A stretch of DNA of 10,294 nucleotides from an uncultured Alphaproteobacteria bacterium (GCA_903922545.1 CAIXUE010000196.1:1-10294); one strand, 5' to 3'; shown: positions 1 through 7,525, numbered from the stretch's first letter. Made by a program: numbers and translations. Notes: generated from the sequence alone by a model not told the origin.

Positions 1-45
1 GGCGCACGCCAAAAGAACAAGCAGGACAGCGGCAAGACGGGGCAT
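1..45 (-). CDS. Start of an unidentified secreted protein or lipoprotein (truncated by window edge)
   Basis: Only the first 15 codons are inside the window. Read leftwards from an ATG at 45-43 they give MPRLAAVLLVLLACA, a short basic start followed by a hydrophobic Leu/Val/Ala run. That is typical of a signal peptide, and the Cys at residue 14 could be a lipoprotein Cys or simply part of the hydrophobic core. No strong ribosome binding site precedes the ATG, and other upstream ATGs in this strand meet stops within about a dozen codons. The gene would be divergent from mrp with about 130 bases between the starts. The product cannot be named from this fragment. Confidence 0.4.
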   Translation of the reverse strand, partial: MPRLAAVLLVLLACA

Positions 46-161
46 CAACAGCGAAGCTCACGAGGGATTCGCTGTACCATAGCTGCCCGGAGCCATCGCA
101 AACAGGGCGAAATCGCTCACTTTGTGGCAAAAACCGGGCAGTTTGCGTAGGCGCCAAGCGC

Positions 162-167
162 TATTAT
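162..167 (+). promoter_or_regulatory. Possible -10 element of mrp
   Basis: TATTAT at 162-167 (within CTATTATAAG) lies only 10 bases before the mrp ATG in an otherwise GC-rich stretch. If it is a -10 box, the transcript would begin within a few bases of the start codon and be nearly leaderless. This would fit the absence of a Shine-Dalgarno sequence in AAGCCCTGCC just before the ATG. No good -35 box is visible at normal spacing, so the call is weak. Confidence 0.22.
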
Positions 168-177
168 AAGCCCTGCC

Positions 178-1338
178 ATGACACTCAGCCGCGACGATAT
201 TTTGAGAGCCCTGGACCAGGTGATCGACCCGGTCAGCGGCCGAAGCATGGTGCAGCAGGACATGATCGCCGGCCTGGTGGTGAAGGGCGGCAATATCGGT
301 TTTGCCGTGGAGGTTCCCGCCGCGCAGGGACCGGCTTCCGAACCGTTACGGGCCGCATGCGAGCAGGCGGTGCGCAAGCTGGCGGGTGTCCTGTCGGTGA
401 CGGCGGTGTTAACCGCGCACCAGAATGCCCATCTTCCGATGGAAAGTGAGCATGTGCATGACGAGAATTGCAATCATGGTCCGGCCAAGCCAGCGCGTCC
501 AGCACCGGCGCGGCAGGCTCCAGAACCGCCGCGCGGCATAGAGGGCGTGCGCCACATCATTGCCGTGGCCAGCGGCAAGGGCGGGGTGGGAAAATCCACG
601 GTCGCGGTCAACCTGGCGCTGGGCCTGTCGCGGCTGGGCCTGAAAGTGGGTTTGCTGGATGCGGATATTTACGGGCCGTCGCTGCCGCGCCTTTTGGATA
701 TCCGCCACAAACCGGAAACCGAAAACCGCAAACTGAAGCCGATCGAAAAGCATGGGTTGAAAACCATGTCGATCGGTTTTCTGGTTTCCGAAGACGAAGC
801 GATGATCTGGCGCGGGCCCATGGTGCAATCGGCCCTGACCCAGATGATGAATGATGTGCTGTGGGCCCCCCCCGGAAATCATTTGGATGTGCTGGTGCTG
901 GACATGCCGCCCGGCACCGGTGACGCGCAGCTCACCATCGCCCAGCGCGTTCCGCTGAAGGGCGCGGTGATTGTTTCAACGCCGCAGGATATCGCGTTGA
1001 TCGACGTCAAAAAAAGCATCGCCATGTTCCGCAAGACCGAAGTGCCGCTGCTGGGCATGGTGGAAAATATGAGCGTATTCGTTTGCCCTGATTGCGGCCA
1101 TGCCCATCATATTTTCGGCGATGGCGGGGCGCGCCAGACCGCTTTAAAAATGGGGCTGAACTTCCTGGGCGAAATTCCGCTGGTGCCGCGCATTCGCGAA
1201 ACTTCGGATGCCGGCACGCCGATCATGATCGCCGAGCCCGATGGTCCGGAAGCAAAAGCGTTTCTGGCGGTGGCGGAGCTGGTTGCCGAAGCGCTGAAGA
1301 CCGCGGACCGGCCAGCCCCGAAGATTGTTATCGAGTGA
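178..1338 (+). CDS. mrp: Mrp/ApbC family Fe-S cluster carrier ATPase
   Basis: A cytoplasmic P-loop ATPase that, in this family (Mrp/ApbC/NBP35), binds and delivers Fe-S clusters to apoproteins. The 386-residue length is usual for the two-domain form. Residues about 4-80 form the DUF59/MIP18-like domain. A Pro/Ala-rich linker (about 85-120) contains a His/Cys cluster, HVHDENCNH, at 92-100. The MinD/ParA-type domain follows, with the deviant Walker A GKGGVGKST (133-141), a Walker-B-like segment ending in LDMPPGTGD (241-249), and the conserved cluster-binding pair C303-P-D-C306. The ATG fits the DUF59 N-terminus. The gene stands alone on this strand; its 3' end overlaps the convergent folA by 11 bases. 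The His-rich linker may bind metal, but that is speculative. Confidence 0.95.
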   Translation: MTLSRDDILRALDQVIDPVSGRSMVQQDMIAGLVVKGGNIGFAVEVPAAQGPASEPLRAACEQAVRKLAGVLSVTAVLTAHQNAHLPMESEHVHDENCNHGPAKPARPAPARQAPEPPRGIEGVRHIIAVASGKGGVGKSTVAVNLALGLSRLGLKVGLLDADIYGPSLPRLLDIRHKPETENRKLKPIEKHGLKTMSIGFLVSEDEAMIWRGPMVQSALTQMMNDVLWAPPGNHLDVLVLDMPPGTGDAQLTIAQRVPLKGAVIVSTPQDIALIDVKKSIAMFRKTEVPLLGMVENMSVFVCPDCGHAHHIFGDGGARQTALKMGLNFLGEIPLVPRIRETSDAGTPIMIAEPDGPEAKAFLAVAELVAEALKTADRPAPKIVIE

Positions 1339-1789
1339 GTGTTATAAAAGAATATGCCAGGCCTTCGGGCGTGGCGTGGTCTTCGCGCGCGATTTCTTTC
1401 CAGCCACCCCGGTCAAAAGCAAACGCCGCATCGCCGTCAAACGCACGATGCACCTGGGTGAGTTCAATGCGGTCGGCGCGCGCCAGCGCGGTGCGATAGA
1501 TTTCCGCTCCGCCGATCACCATGGCATCGGGCAGACCGAGCGCTTCATCGAGACTCATGGTTTCCGCGCCATCGGCGCGCCAGCCCTTTTGCCGCGTCAC
1601 CACAATGTTGCGCCGTTCCGGCAGCGGCTTTTTGGGCAGCGAGTCCCAGGTCTTGCGCCCCATGATCACGGTTTTGCCCAAGGTCAGCGCCTTGAAGCGT
1701 TTCAGGTCTTCGGAAATGCGCCAGGGAATGGCGCCATCCTTGCCGATAACGCCATTGTCGGCCGCCGCCAGAATGAGAGTAACGCTCAA
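1328..1789 (-). CDS. folA: Dihydrofolate reductase
   Basis: Reduces dihydrofolate to tetrahydrofolate with NADPH; it is the trimethoprim target. The 153 residues match bacterial DHFR in length and order: substrate loop NGVIGKDGAIPW (12-23), acidic active-site residue in EDLKRF (D28), NADPH-binding GRKTWDSLP (44-52), PLPERRNIVVTR (55-66) and VIGGAEIY (91-98). The start is a TTG at 1789-1787, chosen because it gives the canonical DHFR beginning MSVTLILAAADNGVIG and because the first in-frame ATG (residue 43) is far too late. A GGGGGA run lies 3 bases upstream. The TTG overlaps the TGA of the GNAT gene (TTGA), implying translational coupling. The Tyr at 98 is normal for Gram-negative enzymes, and nothing marks this as a trimethoprim-resistant Dfr. 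Confidence 0.95.
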   Translation of the reverse strand: MSVTLILAAADNGVIGKDGAIPWRISEDLKRFKALTLGKTVIMGRKTWDSLPKKPLPERRNIVVTRQKGWRADGAETMSLDEALGLPDAMVIGGAEIYRTALARADRIELTQVHRAFDGDAAFAFDRGGWKEIAREDHATPEGLAYSFITLTR

Positions 1790-2259
1790 CTTTCCCCCAG
1801 GGCTTTCATGGCGTCATTTTCCAGCCAGTAATTGAGCCAGGGCGCCTTGCGCGCGCCAATGCTTTCGTAAAAGGCGATGGCGGGGGCATTCCAGTCCAGC
1901 ACCTGCCACTCCAGCCGCCCGGCACCGGCGGCCAGCCCCTTTTTCGCCAGATATTGCAGCAGGGATTTGCCGTAACCACGCCCGCGAAATTCCGGCAGCA
2001 CAAACAGGTCTTCGACATAAAGCCGGCGCGTGGCGCGGAAGGTGGCGTAGGTCCAGTAATATGTGACAAGGCCCACCGGCTTGTCGCCTTCAAATCCCAG
2101 CTCGCATTCGATCAGGGGACGCAGGCCGAAGAAGTCAAAAGCGATGACGTCTTCATCGATGGTGATTGGCAAATTTTCGTAATCGGCCAGCGCGCGCAGC
2201 AGCGACAGGATCAGCCCGGCATCATCGGGCCGGGCCGGACGAATGGTCAAAGCAGACAT
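1786..2259 (-). CDS. GNAT N-acetyltransferase, spermidine/diamine acetyltransferase-like
   Basis: Transfers acetyl from acetyl-CoA to an amine; the exact substrate is unknown. The 157-residue product has the GNAT fold throughout: IRPARPDDAGLI at the start, the beta4 strand YVEDLFVLPEFRG, and the acetyl-CoA pyrophosphate loop RGRGYGK (92-98). It ends with LDWNAPAIAFYESIGA (121-136), whose Tyr131 occupies the usual general-acid position. The IRPA, YYWTY, ED-FV and WN-P-I-FY blocks resemble eukaryotic SSAT and its bacterial relatives, so a polyamine or small-diamine substrate is an inference. The ATG at 2259 gives the standard GNAT beginning; an upstream extension would add 48 residues with no domain logic. 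First gene of an operon with folA (4-base overlap), divergent from the RcnB-like gene. Confidence 0.85.
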   Translation of the reverse strand: MSALTIRPARPDDAGLILSLLRALADYENLPITIDEDVIAFDFFGLRPLIECELGFEGDKPVGLVTYYWTYATFRATRRLYVEDLFVLPEFRGRGYGKSLLQYLAKKGLAAGAGRLEWQVLDWNAPAIAFYESIGARKAPWLNYWLENDAMKALGES

Positions 2260-2299
2260 GGAAAATCCGGATATGAAGCTGGTGGACCATAGCAAGGCT

Positions 2300-2314
2300 G
2301 TTCCCAAATGGAAC
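2300..2314. promoter_or_regulatory. Small perfect palindrome between divergent GNAT and RcnB-like genes
   Basis: GTTCC-CAAAT-GGAAC is a perfect 5-base inverted repeat in the 115-base divergent intergenic region. It lies 41 bases upstream of the GNAT start and 61 bases upstream of the RcnB-like start. Its position would suit a shared operator, but 5-base arms can occur by chance and no regulator is encoded nearby. It is not the GTTC-N7-GTTC direct repeat of alphaproteobacterial LexA sites. Confidence 0.2.
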
Positions 2315-2374
2315 CGCGGCGTGAGCTTGGGGTTATTGTGGGGATTGAAAGCGGCCCGGAGCGAAAGAGACCCC

Positions 2375-3049
2375 ATGACCAAATTGCTGATTTCCACCGC
2401 CATTGTGAGCCTTCTGGCCCTTGGCGGCCCTGCTTTGGCCCAAGGTCACGATGACGATCACGGCCATGGTGGCGGCGGCGGCGGCGCTCCCCATGCCGCC
2501 CCGGCCTCTCATCCCGCGCCTGCGCCACATGCCGCGCCGGCGCGGCAACCGGGCGGGATGCCCGGACATGGCGCCGCCGGCGCGCAAAACATGCCCAGGA
2601 CAGACAATCGCCCTGATAACCGCTCACAGGAAGATCACCGCCCCAGCGCAGGCGCTCAGAATGCGCCCGCGGCGCAGCCCGCGCCACACGATGCCATGCG
2701 GGGACCTGCCGCGGGCGGTGCGATGCGGGGACCTGCGCCCCAAAATGCCATGCGCGGCCCCGGCGGCGGCGGCAATTTCGCGGCCATGCACCGCAACTTC
2801 AACGCGCCGCAGCACTACCATGCGCCGGTCTATCGCCGCCCGGCGGGGTGGTATTCCCACCGCTGGACCTATGGCGAAACCCTGCCGTCCCTGTTCTGGG
2901 CGCCGGATTACTGGCTGAATGATTATGTGGATTTCGGCCTGGAGCCGCCGCCGCCCGGCACATTGTGGGTGCGCGATGGCGGTGACGCCCTGTTGATCGT
3001 TCGCGGCACGGGCGAAATTATCCAAGTGGAATACAGCGTCTTTTATTGA
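2375..3049 (+). CDS. Secreted RcnB-family protein with His/Ala/Pro-rich N-terminal region
   Basis: The 224-residue product starts with a clear Sec signal peptide (MTKLLISTAIVSLLALGGPALA, probable cut after Ala22). A long low-complexity stretch (about 23-140) follows, rich in Gly, Ala, Pro, His, Gln and Asn, including HDDDHGHGGGGGG near its start. Three tandem nine-residue units begin AMRGP (107-133). The C-terminal 75 residues, from about YRRPAGWYSHRWTYGETLP through YWLNDY, EPPPPGTLWVR and GEIIQVEYSVFY, match the RcnB/YohN pattern. The E. coli member is a periplasmic factor in Ni/Co homeostasis; a metal role here is an inference helped by the His-rich segment. The ATG at 2375 is chosen over an in-frame ATG at 2243 because it places the signal peptide at the N-terminus. 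Confidence 0.8.
   Translation: MTKLLISTAIVSLLALGGPALAQGHDDDHGHGGGGGGAPHAAPASHPAPAPHAAPARQPGGMPGHGAAGAQNMPRTDNRPDNRSQEDHRPSAGAQNAPAAQPAPHDAMRGPAAGGAMRGPAPQNAMRGPGGGGNFAAMHRNFNAPQHYHAPVYRRPAGWYSHRWTYGETLPSLFWAPDYWLNDYVDFGLEPPPPGTLWVRDGGDALLIVRGTGEIIQVEYSVFY
2693..2773 (+). repeat. Three tandem 27-base in-frame repeats
   Basis: Three consecutive 9-codon units encode AMRGPAAGG, AMRGPAPQN and AMRGPGGGG inside the RcnB-like gene. At DNA level, ATGCGGGGACCTGC recurs at 2696 and 2723, and a diverged copy starts at 2750, so the period is exactly 27 bases. The close identity of the first two units suggests recent slippage duplication in a disordered linker. Confidence 0.75.
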
Positions 3050-3084
3050 GCGCGTCATATTGGCCCTACCCGGGGTGAAATCGG

Positions 3085-3093
3085 TGCTATAAA
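3085..3093 (+). promoter_or_regulatory. Possible extended -10 promoter of purA
   Basis: TGC-TATAAA forms an extended -10 motif (TGn followed by a 5/6 match to TATAAT-like sequence) in the 105-base gap before purA. A TTGGCC at 3060-3065 is about 22 bases upstream, too far for a normal -35, which fits an extended -10 promoter that does not need one. The predicted leader would be roughly 55 bases. No PurR-like operator was recognised. Confidence 0.35.
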
Positions 3094-3154
3094 TGGTCAC
3101 CGTGCCCGTGCGCATTTCACGGCGCCGCAGGCAATTCGGGTACGGAAATAAAAC

Positions 3155-4438
3155 ATGTCCAATGTGACGGTGATCGGCGCCCAGTGGGGCGACGAAGGCA
3201 AAGGCAAGATCATTGACTGGCTCGCCAACCGGGCCGAGATGGTGGTGCGCTTCCAGGGCGGCAACAATGCCGGCCACACCATCGTGGTGGGCGACAAGAC
3301 CTATAAACTCTCGCTGCTGCCTTCGGGCGTGGTTCAGGGCAAACGCTCCATCATCGGCAATGGCGTGGTGGTGGATCCCTGGTCGCTGCTGGACGAAATC
3401 GCGCGCGTGGGCGCGGCCGGGCTGAAAGTGACGCCCGAGCTTCTGGTGCTGGCGGAAAACGCCACCCTGGTGCTGCCGCTGCACCGCGAACTGGATGCGA
3501 TGCGCGAAGAAGCCGCCGCCCAGAAAATCGGCACCACCAAGCGCGGCATCGGGCCGGCTTACGAAGACAAGGTGGGACGCCGTGCGCTACGTGCCATCGA
3601 CCTGAAAGACCCTGCGTCCCTTCCCGCAAAAATCGAAAAGCTTTTGGCGCATCACAATGTGCTGCGCCGTGGTTTCGGCCATGCCGAAGCCGATGCCGGC
3701 GCGCTGCTGGAAGCGTTGAAAGAGGTCGCGCCCAAGATCACGCCGTTCCTGGGTTCGTCCTGGCGCGAACTGGACGCCGCCAAGCGCGCCGGAAAGCGCG
3801 TGCTGTTTGAAGGCGCGCAGGCGGTGCTGCTGGATATCGATCACGGCACTTATCCCTTTGTCACCTCGTCCAACACAGTGGCGGGCCAGGCGGCGGCGGG
3901 ATCGGGCGTTGGCCCCCGCGATATCGGCACGGTGCTGGGGATCGTCAAAAGCTATACCACGCGCGTGGGTGAAGGCCCCTTTCCCACCGAACTGAAGGAC
4001 GCGATCGGCGAGAAGCTGGGCGAACGCGGCCATGAATTCGGCACCGTGACGGGGCGCAAGCGCCGCTGCGGCTGGTTCGATGCGGTTCTGGTGCGCCAGA
4101 CCGTTGTCACCGGCGGCGTGGACGGCATCGCACTTACAAAATTGGACGTGCTGGACGGTTTTGACGAGATCAAGGTCGCCACCCATTACGAACTGGACGG
4201 CCAGCGGATCGATTACCTGCCCGCCGACGCCACCCAGGCGGCGCGGGTGAAGCCGGTTTACGAAAGCCTGGAGGGCTGGAGTGAATCCACCCATGGCGCC
4301 CGCAGCTGGGCGCAGCTCAACGCCAATGCCATCAAGTATGTGCGCCGGATTGAGGAATTGATCGGGGCGCAGGTGGTGCTGTTGTCCACCAGCCCGGACC
4401 GGGATGACACCATCACGGTCAAAGATCCGTTCATTTAA
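3155..4438 (+). CDS. purA: Adenylosuccinate synthetase
   Basis: Catalyses IMP + aspartate + GTP to adenylosuccinate, the first committed step from IMP to AMP, in the cytoplasm. At 427 residues it is full length. The GTP-binding, catalytic N-terminus [11 protein letters not shown] (8-18) holds the catalytic Asp13 and Lys16, and His41 in NNAGHT completes the set; these numbers coincide with the E. coli enzyme. [11 protein letters not shown] (126-136) is the IMP loop. The [17 protein letters not shown] block (218-234), [12 protein letters not shown] (269-280) and [10 protein letters not shown] (300-309) are all intact. The ATG at 3155 is preceded by CGGAA about 8 bases upstream. It appears monocistronic: the upstream RcnB-like gene ends 105 bases earlier, and the stop is only 3 bases from the convergent beta-lactamase stop, leaving no room for separate terminators. 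Confidence 0.98.
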   Translation: MSNVTVIGAQWGDEGKGKIIDWLANRAEMVVRFQGGNNAGHTIVVGDKTYKLSLLPSGVVQGKRSIIGNGVVVDPWSLLDEIARVGAAGLKVTPELLVLAENATLVLPLHRELDAMREEAAAQKIGTTKRGIGPAYEDKVGRRALRAIDLKDPASLPAKIEKLLAHHNVLRRGFGHAEADAGALLEALKEVAPKITPFLGSSWRELDAAKRAGKRVLFEGAQAVLLDIDHGTYPFVTSSNTVAGQAAAGSGVGPRDIGTVLGIVKSYTTRVGEGPFPTELKDAIGEKLGERGHEFGTVTGRKRRCGWFDAVLVRQTVVTGGVDGIALTKLDVLDGFDEIKVATHYELDGQRIDYLPADATQAARVKPVYESLEGWSESTHGARSWAQLNANAIKYVRRIEELIGAQVVLLSTSPDRDDTITVKDPFI

Positions 4439-4441
4439 GCT

Positions 4442-5311
4442 TTATTTTCCGGCCTTTTCCTGCGCCAGGCGCTTGTCGAGCGCGGCGCTGGAATCGTCCA
4501 CCAGCTTGGCGCAGGCGCCCTTGTCAGCAAAGAGATCGGGCTTTTCGCCCTTGATCATCTGATCCAGCACCGGCGAAAAACCCGGATGCGGCGTCAGCAG
4601 CACGTCGCAGGAAAGCGCCTTGTCCACGGCGAAGCTTTTGCGGAATTGCGCCACCGCCGGGCTGCCGGTGAAATGGAAGCCGTCCGCCGAGACGGCGGTG
4701 AGACTGTCCGCATAGACGATGTTGCGGCAGCGTGTGTTTTCGCAAGCTTCCCAAGTCCAAGTGGTACCGCCGGGCGTGTGACCGGGCGTGAAATGGGCGG
4801 TGAGCGCCAGGGAACCCACATGCACCACCTGGCCATCCTTCAGCACGCCGACGCGCGCCACCGGGGCGATGGGTTTGACCGCGCCATATTGCGGATCGGT
4901 TTTCGGATCGCGGCCGGATTTGAGCAAAGCCGCGCTCCAGGGACTGGCCAGCACGCGCGCGCCGGTGAGGCGCTGCAGCTGGGAAAGCCCGCCGGCATGA
5001 TCGTAATGGGCGTGAGAGTTCAGGATCAGCTTGATGTCGGAAAGTTTGAATCCCAAGGCCTTGATGTGATCGGCGATGTGCGGCGCGGATTCATTCAGAT
5101 CGCCATCGATCAGAATATCGCCTTTGTCCGAAGTGATCAAAATGGAGCTGAGCTGTCCGGTGCCGACATAAAAGGTGTTGCCGTAAACCCTGAACGGATC
5201 GTGCGGCGTGTTCCATTCCGCGCAGGACTTGCAGTTGGGCGTGACTTCACCGTTCTGTGCCGCGACCGGCAGGCCGAGCAGAAACAGGATGGGCAGCACA
5301 TATCTGATCAA
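4442..5311 (-). CDS. Subclass B3 metallo-beta-lactamase, secreted
   Basis: A zinc hydrolase of the subclass B3 beta-lactamase family, expected in the periplasm, where relatives open penicillin, cephalosporin and carbapenem rings. From a TTG at 5311 the product is 289 residues with signal peptide MIRYVLPILFLLGLPVAA (cut about Ala18). The full B3 zinc set is present: H100-A-H102-Y-D104-H105, H178 in TPGHTPGGTTWTW, and H242 in TPHPG. B3-typical SCAEWNTPHDPFRVYGN (29-45) and VYADSLTAVSADGF (199-212) are also seen. The TTG is preferred because GGGAG lies 6 bases upstream and the hydrophobic leader follows directly; longer in-frame readings bury the leader. The TTG overlaps the thiD stop (TTGA), implying coupling. 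Actual drug hydrolysis is untested; some family members are weak or act on other substrates. Confidence 0.9.
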   Translation of the reverse strand: MIRYVLPILFLLGLPVAAQNGEVTPNCKSCAEWNTPHDPFRVYGNTFYVGTGQLSSILITSDKGDILIDGDLNESAPHIADHIKALGFKLSDIKLILNSHAHYDHAGGLSQLQRLTGARVLASPWSAALLKSGRDPKTDPQYGAVKPIAPVARVGVLKDGQVVHVGSLALTAHFTPGHTPGGTTWTWEACENTRCRNIVYADSLTAVSADGFHFTGSPAVAQFRKSFAVDKALSCDVLLTPHPGFSPVLDQMIKGEKPDLFADKGACAKLVDDSSAALDKRLAQEKAGK

Positions 5312-6087
5312 TTCGGACTCCCGTGCCCCAAGGGTCCCTGGCCCATGCCCAGGCCAGGGGCGTTGCGGATAGCGTCCTGCACAAAGCCATGCGCCCGCGC
5401 CACCGCGTCGGGCAATGTGAGGCCCTGCGCCAGGCCGCAGGCAATGGCGGTGGAAAGGGTGCAGCCGGTGCCGTGGGTGTGGGGCGTCACCTGGCGCGGC
5501 GCTTCGAATACGGTTTCCTTGTCGCCCAGCATCAGCACATCGCGCACGATATCGCCTTCGCCATGGCCGCCCTTGAACAGGATCTGGCGCGCGCCCATCA
5601 GGCCAAAGGCCTGGGCGCAATTGCGCCGGGAATGATCGCTGCGGGGCCGGATGTTGGTCAGCGCTTCGGCTTCCGGAATGTTGGGCGTGATCAGCGTGGC
5701 GCGCGGCAAAAGGAACCGGCGCAGCATTTCCACGCCCATCTCATCCAGCAAAGGCGTGCCGCTGCTGGAGAGCAGCACCGTATCCAGCACCAGCGGCAAA
5801 TTCACATCTTTCAGGCATTCGGCCACCGCGGCGGCGACGATGCCATTGCCCAGCATGCCGATCTTGATGGCATCGGCGCCGATATCGCTGAGCGCGGCCA
5901 TGATCTGCTCGCAGACCAGTTCCGGCGGCATGGTTTCCACGGCACGCACGGTCTGGGTGTCCTGCGCCGTCACGGACGTCACCGCCGTCTGGGCATAAAC
6001 GCCAAAGGCCTGGGCGGTTTTAAGATCGGCCTGAATGCCGGCGCCCGCGCTGGAATCGGAACCGGCGATCACCAGAAGCCGGTTCAT
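5308..6087 (-). CDS. thiD: Hydroxymethylpyrimidine / phosphomethylpyrimidine kinase
   Basis: Phosphorylates HMP and then HMP-P to HMP-PP, the pyrimidine half of thiamine. The 259-residue ribokinase-fold protein begins with the ThiD signature LLVIAGSDSSAGAGIQAD (4-21). It carries GADAIKIGMLG (70-80), ITPNIPEAEAL (133-143) and FKGGHGEGD (171-179). The catalytic anion-hole motif HGTGCT (205-210) includes the ThiD-specific Cys209. The ATG at 6087 has CCGGA about 9 bases upstream. It starts 33 bases after the glmM stop and its own stop overlaps the beta-lactamase start, so it sits inside the operon. No TPP riboswitch was recognised before it, and no other thiamine genes are nearby, which fits a salvage role as much as de novo synthesis. 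Confidence 0.95.
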   Translation of the reverse strand: MNRLLVIAGSDSSAGAGIQADLKTAQAFGVYAQTAVTSVTAQDTQTVRAVETMPPELVCEQIMAALSDIGADAIKIGMLGNGIVAAAVAECLKDVNLPLVLDTVLLSSSGTPLLDEMGVEMLRRFLLPRATLITPNIPEAEALTNIRPRSDHSRRNCAQAFGLMGARQILFKGGHGEGDIVRDVLMLGDKETVFEAPRQVTPHTHGTGCTLSTAIACGLAQGLTLPDAVARAHGFVQDAIRNAPGLGMGQGPLGHGSPN

Positions 6088-6120
6088 AGTCTTATTTCCG
6101 GCAGCAGTGGCGGCATTTGG

Positions 6121-7467
6121 TCATGCCGCCACTTCTTCAATGGCCGCCGCGATCTGGCGCACCACGGCGCGCACCAGTTTTTCGTCATCGCCTTCGGCCC
6201 TCACCCGGATCAGCGGTTCGGTGCCGGATTTGCGCACCAGCACGCGGCCATGGGCGCCCAGTTTGGCGCTGCCGTCATCGATCGAGGATTTCACCCGCGC
6301 GTCATCGAGCGGCGAGCCGTTCTTGAAGCGCACATTTTCCAGCACCTGGGGCAAGGGCTCATACAGATGCGCGGCCTGGGAGGCGGGTTTGCCTTCTTCG
6401 GCCAGCACCGCCAGCACCTGCAAGGCCGCGATCAGCCCATCGCCGGTGGTGGAGAAATCGGACAGGATGATGTGGCCGGACTGTTCGCCGCCCACGTTAA
6501 AGCCGCCCTTTTTCATTTCTTCCAGCACATAGCGGTCGCCCACCGAGGCGCGCGCCAGGCCCAGATCCAGCGTTTTCAGATAACGGTCCAGCCCGGCATT
6601 CGACATCACGGTGCCGACCACGCCGCCGCCCTTGAGGGTGTTGTTCTTTGACCAGCTGGTGGCGATGAGGGCCAGAATCTGGTCGCCGTCAATGATGCGG
6701 CCTTCTTCATCGGCCATCACCACACGGTCAGCGTCGCCGTCCAGCGCGATGCCGAAATCGGCGCGCATTTCGCGCACCTTGGCGCACATGGCGTCGGGCG
6801 CGGTGGAACCGCAATCCAGATTGATGTTGGTGCCATCGGGCGTGACCCCAAGAGGCACGATATCGGCGCCCAGTTCCCACAACACTTCGGGCGCGACCTT
6901 GTAAGCGGCGCCATGGGCGCAATCGATCACGATGCGAAGACCGTCGAGCCGCAGATTGCGCGGGAAGGTGCGCTTGGCGAATTCGATATAGCGGGCCTGG
7001 CTGTCATCGATGCGCTTGGCGCGGCCGATATCACCGGCGGCGGCAAGGCCCGCTTCCAGCCCGCCATCCATCAGCTTTTCGATTTCCAGTTCCACCGCAT
7101 CGGACAGTTTCTGTCCGTCGGGGCCGAAGAATTTGATGCCATTGTCCTGATAGGGATTGTGCGAGGCGGTGATCATCACGCCCAGATCGGCGCGCAGGGA
7201 GCGCGTCAGCATGGCGACAGCGGGCGTGGGCAAGGGGCCGAACTGGAACACATCCATGCCCACGGCGGTGAAGCCGGAAACCAGGGCGCTTTCGATCATG
7301 TAGCCGGACAGGCGCGTATCCTTGCCGATCACGACGCGATGGCGATGATCGCCGCGCGTGAAAATGCGGCCCGCCGCCATGCCGGCTTTCATCACGGTTT
7401 CGGGCGTGAGAACCGAAGCGTTGGTGCGGCCGCGAATGCCGTCAGTGCCGAAATATTTGCGGGTCAT
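6121..7467 (-). CDS. glmM: Phosphoglucosamine mutase
   Basis: Converts glucosamine-6-phosphate to glucosamine-1-phosphate for UDP-GlcNAc, and so for peptidoglycan and LPS. The 448-residue length is standard. The N-terminus [14 protein letters not shown] (3-16) is diagnostic for GlmM, and the phosphoserine loop [11 protein letters not shown] has the active Ser102. The Mg-binding loop DGDADR (243-248), the sugar-binding loop GEQSGH (327-332) and the phosphate-binding [11 protein letters not shown] (412-422) are intact. AAGG lies 5 bases before the ATG. It follows folP after 86 bases and precedes thiD by 33 bases. The folP-glmM order is common in alphaproteobacteria. From memory, remnants of glmM also accompany sul2 on mobile elements, which makes this neighbourhood relevant to the FolP call. 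Confidence 0.97.
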   Translation of the reverse strand: MTRKYFGTDGIRGRTNASVLTPETVMKAGMAAGRIFTRGDHRHRVVIGKDTRLSGYMIESALVSGFTAVGMDVFQFGPLPTPAVAMLTRSLRADLGVMITASHNPYQDNGIKFFGPDGQKLSDAVELEIEKLMDGGLEAGLAAAGDIGRAKRIDDSQARYIEFAKRTFPRNLRLDGLRIVIDCAHGAAYKVAPEVLWELGADIVPLGVTPDGTNINLDCGSTAPDAMCAKVREMRADFGIALDGDADRVVMADEEGRIIDGDQILALIATSWSKNNTLKGGGVVGTVMSNAGLDRYLKTLDLGLARASVGDRYVLEEMKKGGFNVGGEQSGHIILSDFSTTGDGLIAALQVLAVLAEEGKPASQAAHLYEPLPQVLENVRFKNGSPLDDARVKSSIDDGSAKLGAHGRVLVRKSGTEPLIRVRAEGDDEKLVRAVVRQIAAAIEEVAA

Positions 7468-7482
7468 GCAAGCCTTGTCGAA

Positions 7483-7525
7483 GCAGGGTGTTTTACCACG
7501 ATTTGATAACAGAGGCTTACCCTGC
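7483..7525 (-). promoter_or_regulatory. Inverted repeat in the folP-glmM gap
   Basis: The 86-base gap between folP and glmM contains GCAGGGT (7483-7489) and its exact reverse complement ACCCTGC (7519-7525), 29 bases apart. Between the arms, minus-strand TGTTATCAAA resembles a weak -10, with TTTGCTC upstream as a poor -35. The repeat could form a leader hairpin in the glmM message or frame an internal promoter. No U-run follows, so it is not an intrinsic terminator. The arms are short and the call is tentative. Confidence 0.22.

Noticed and set aside
2300..2314. GTTC-N7-GAAC as a LexA (SOS) box
   Set aside because: The alphaproteobacterial LexA site is the direct repeat GTTC-N7-GTTC; this is an inverted repeat, and neither neighbouring gene is an SOS function.
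1786..2403. A 205-residue version of the GNAT protein
   Set aside because: The additional 48 residues precede the normal GNAT start without any domain and would overlap the RcnB-like gene start on the other strand.
4442..5620. A 392-residue version of the beta-lactamase extending into thiD
   Set aside because: The extra N-terminal part is Arg/Pro/Gly-rich out-of-frame thiD sequence and would bury the signal peptide.
6088..6120. TPP riboswitch before thiD
   Set aside because: The gap is only 33 bases and has none of the conserved THI-box sequence.
5323..6651. Long plus-strand open frame of about 440 codons opposite thiD and glmM
   Set aside because: It is antisense to two clear enzymes, has a His/Gln/Gly-rich composition typical of GC-rich shadow frames, and matches no family.
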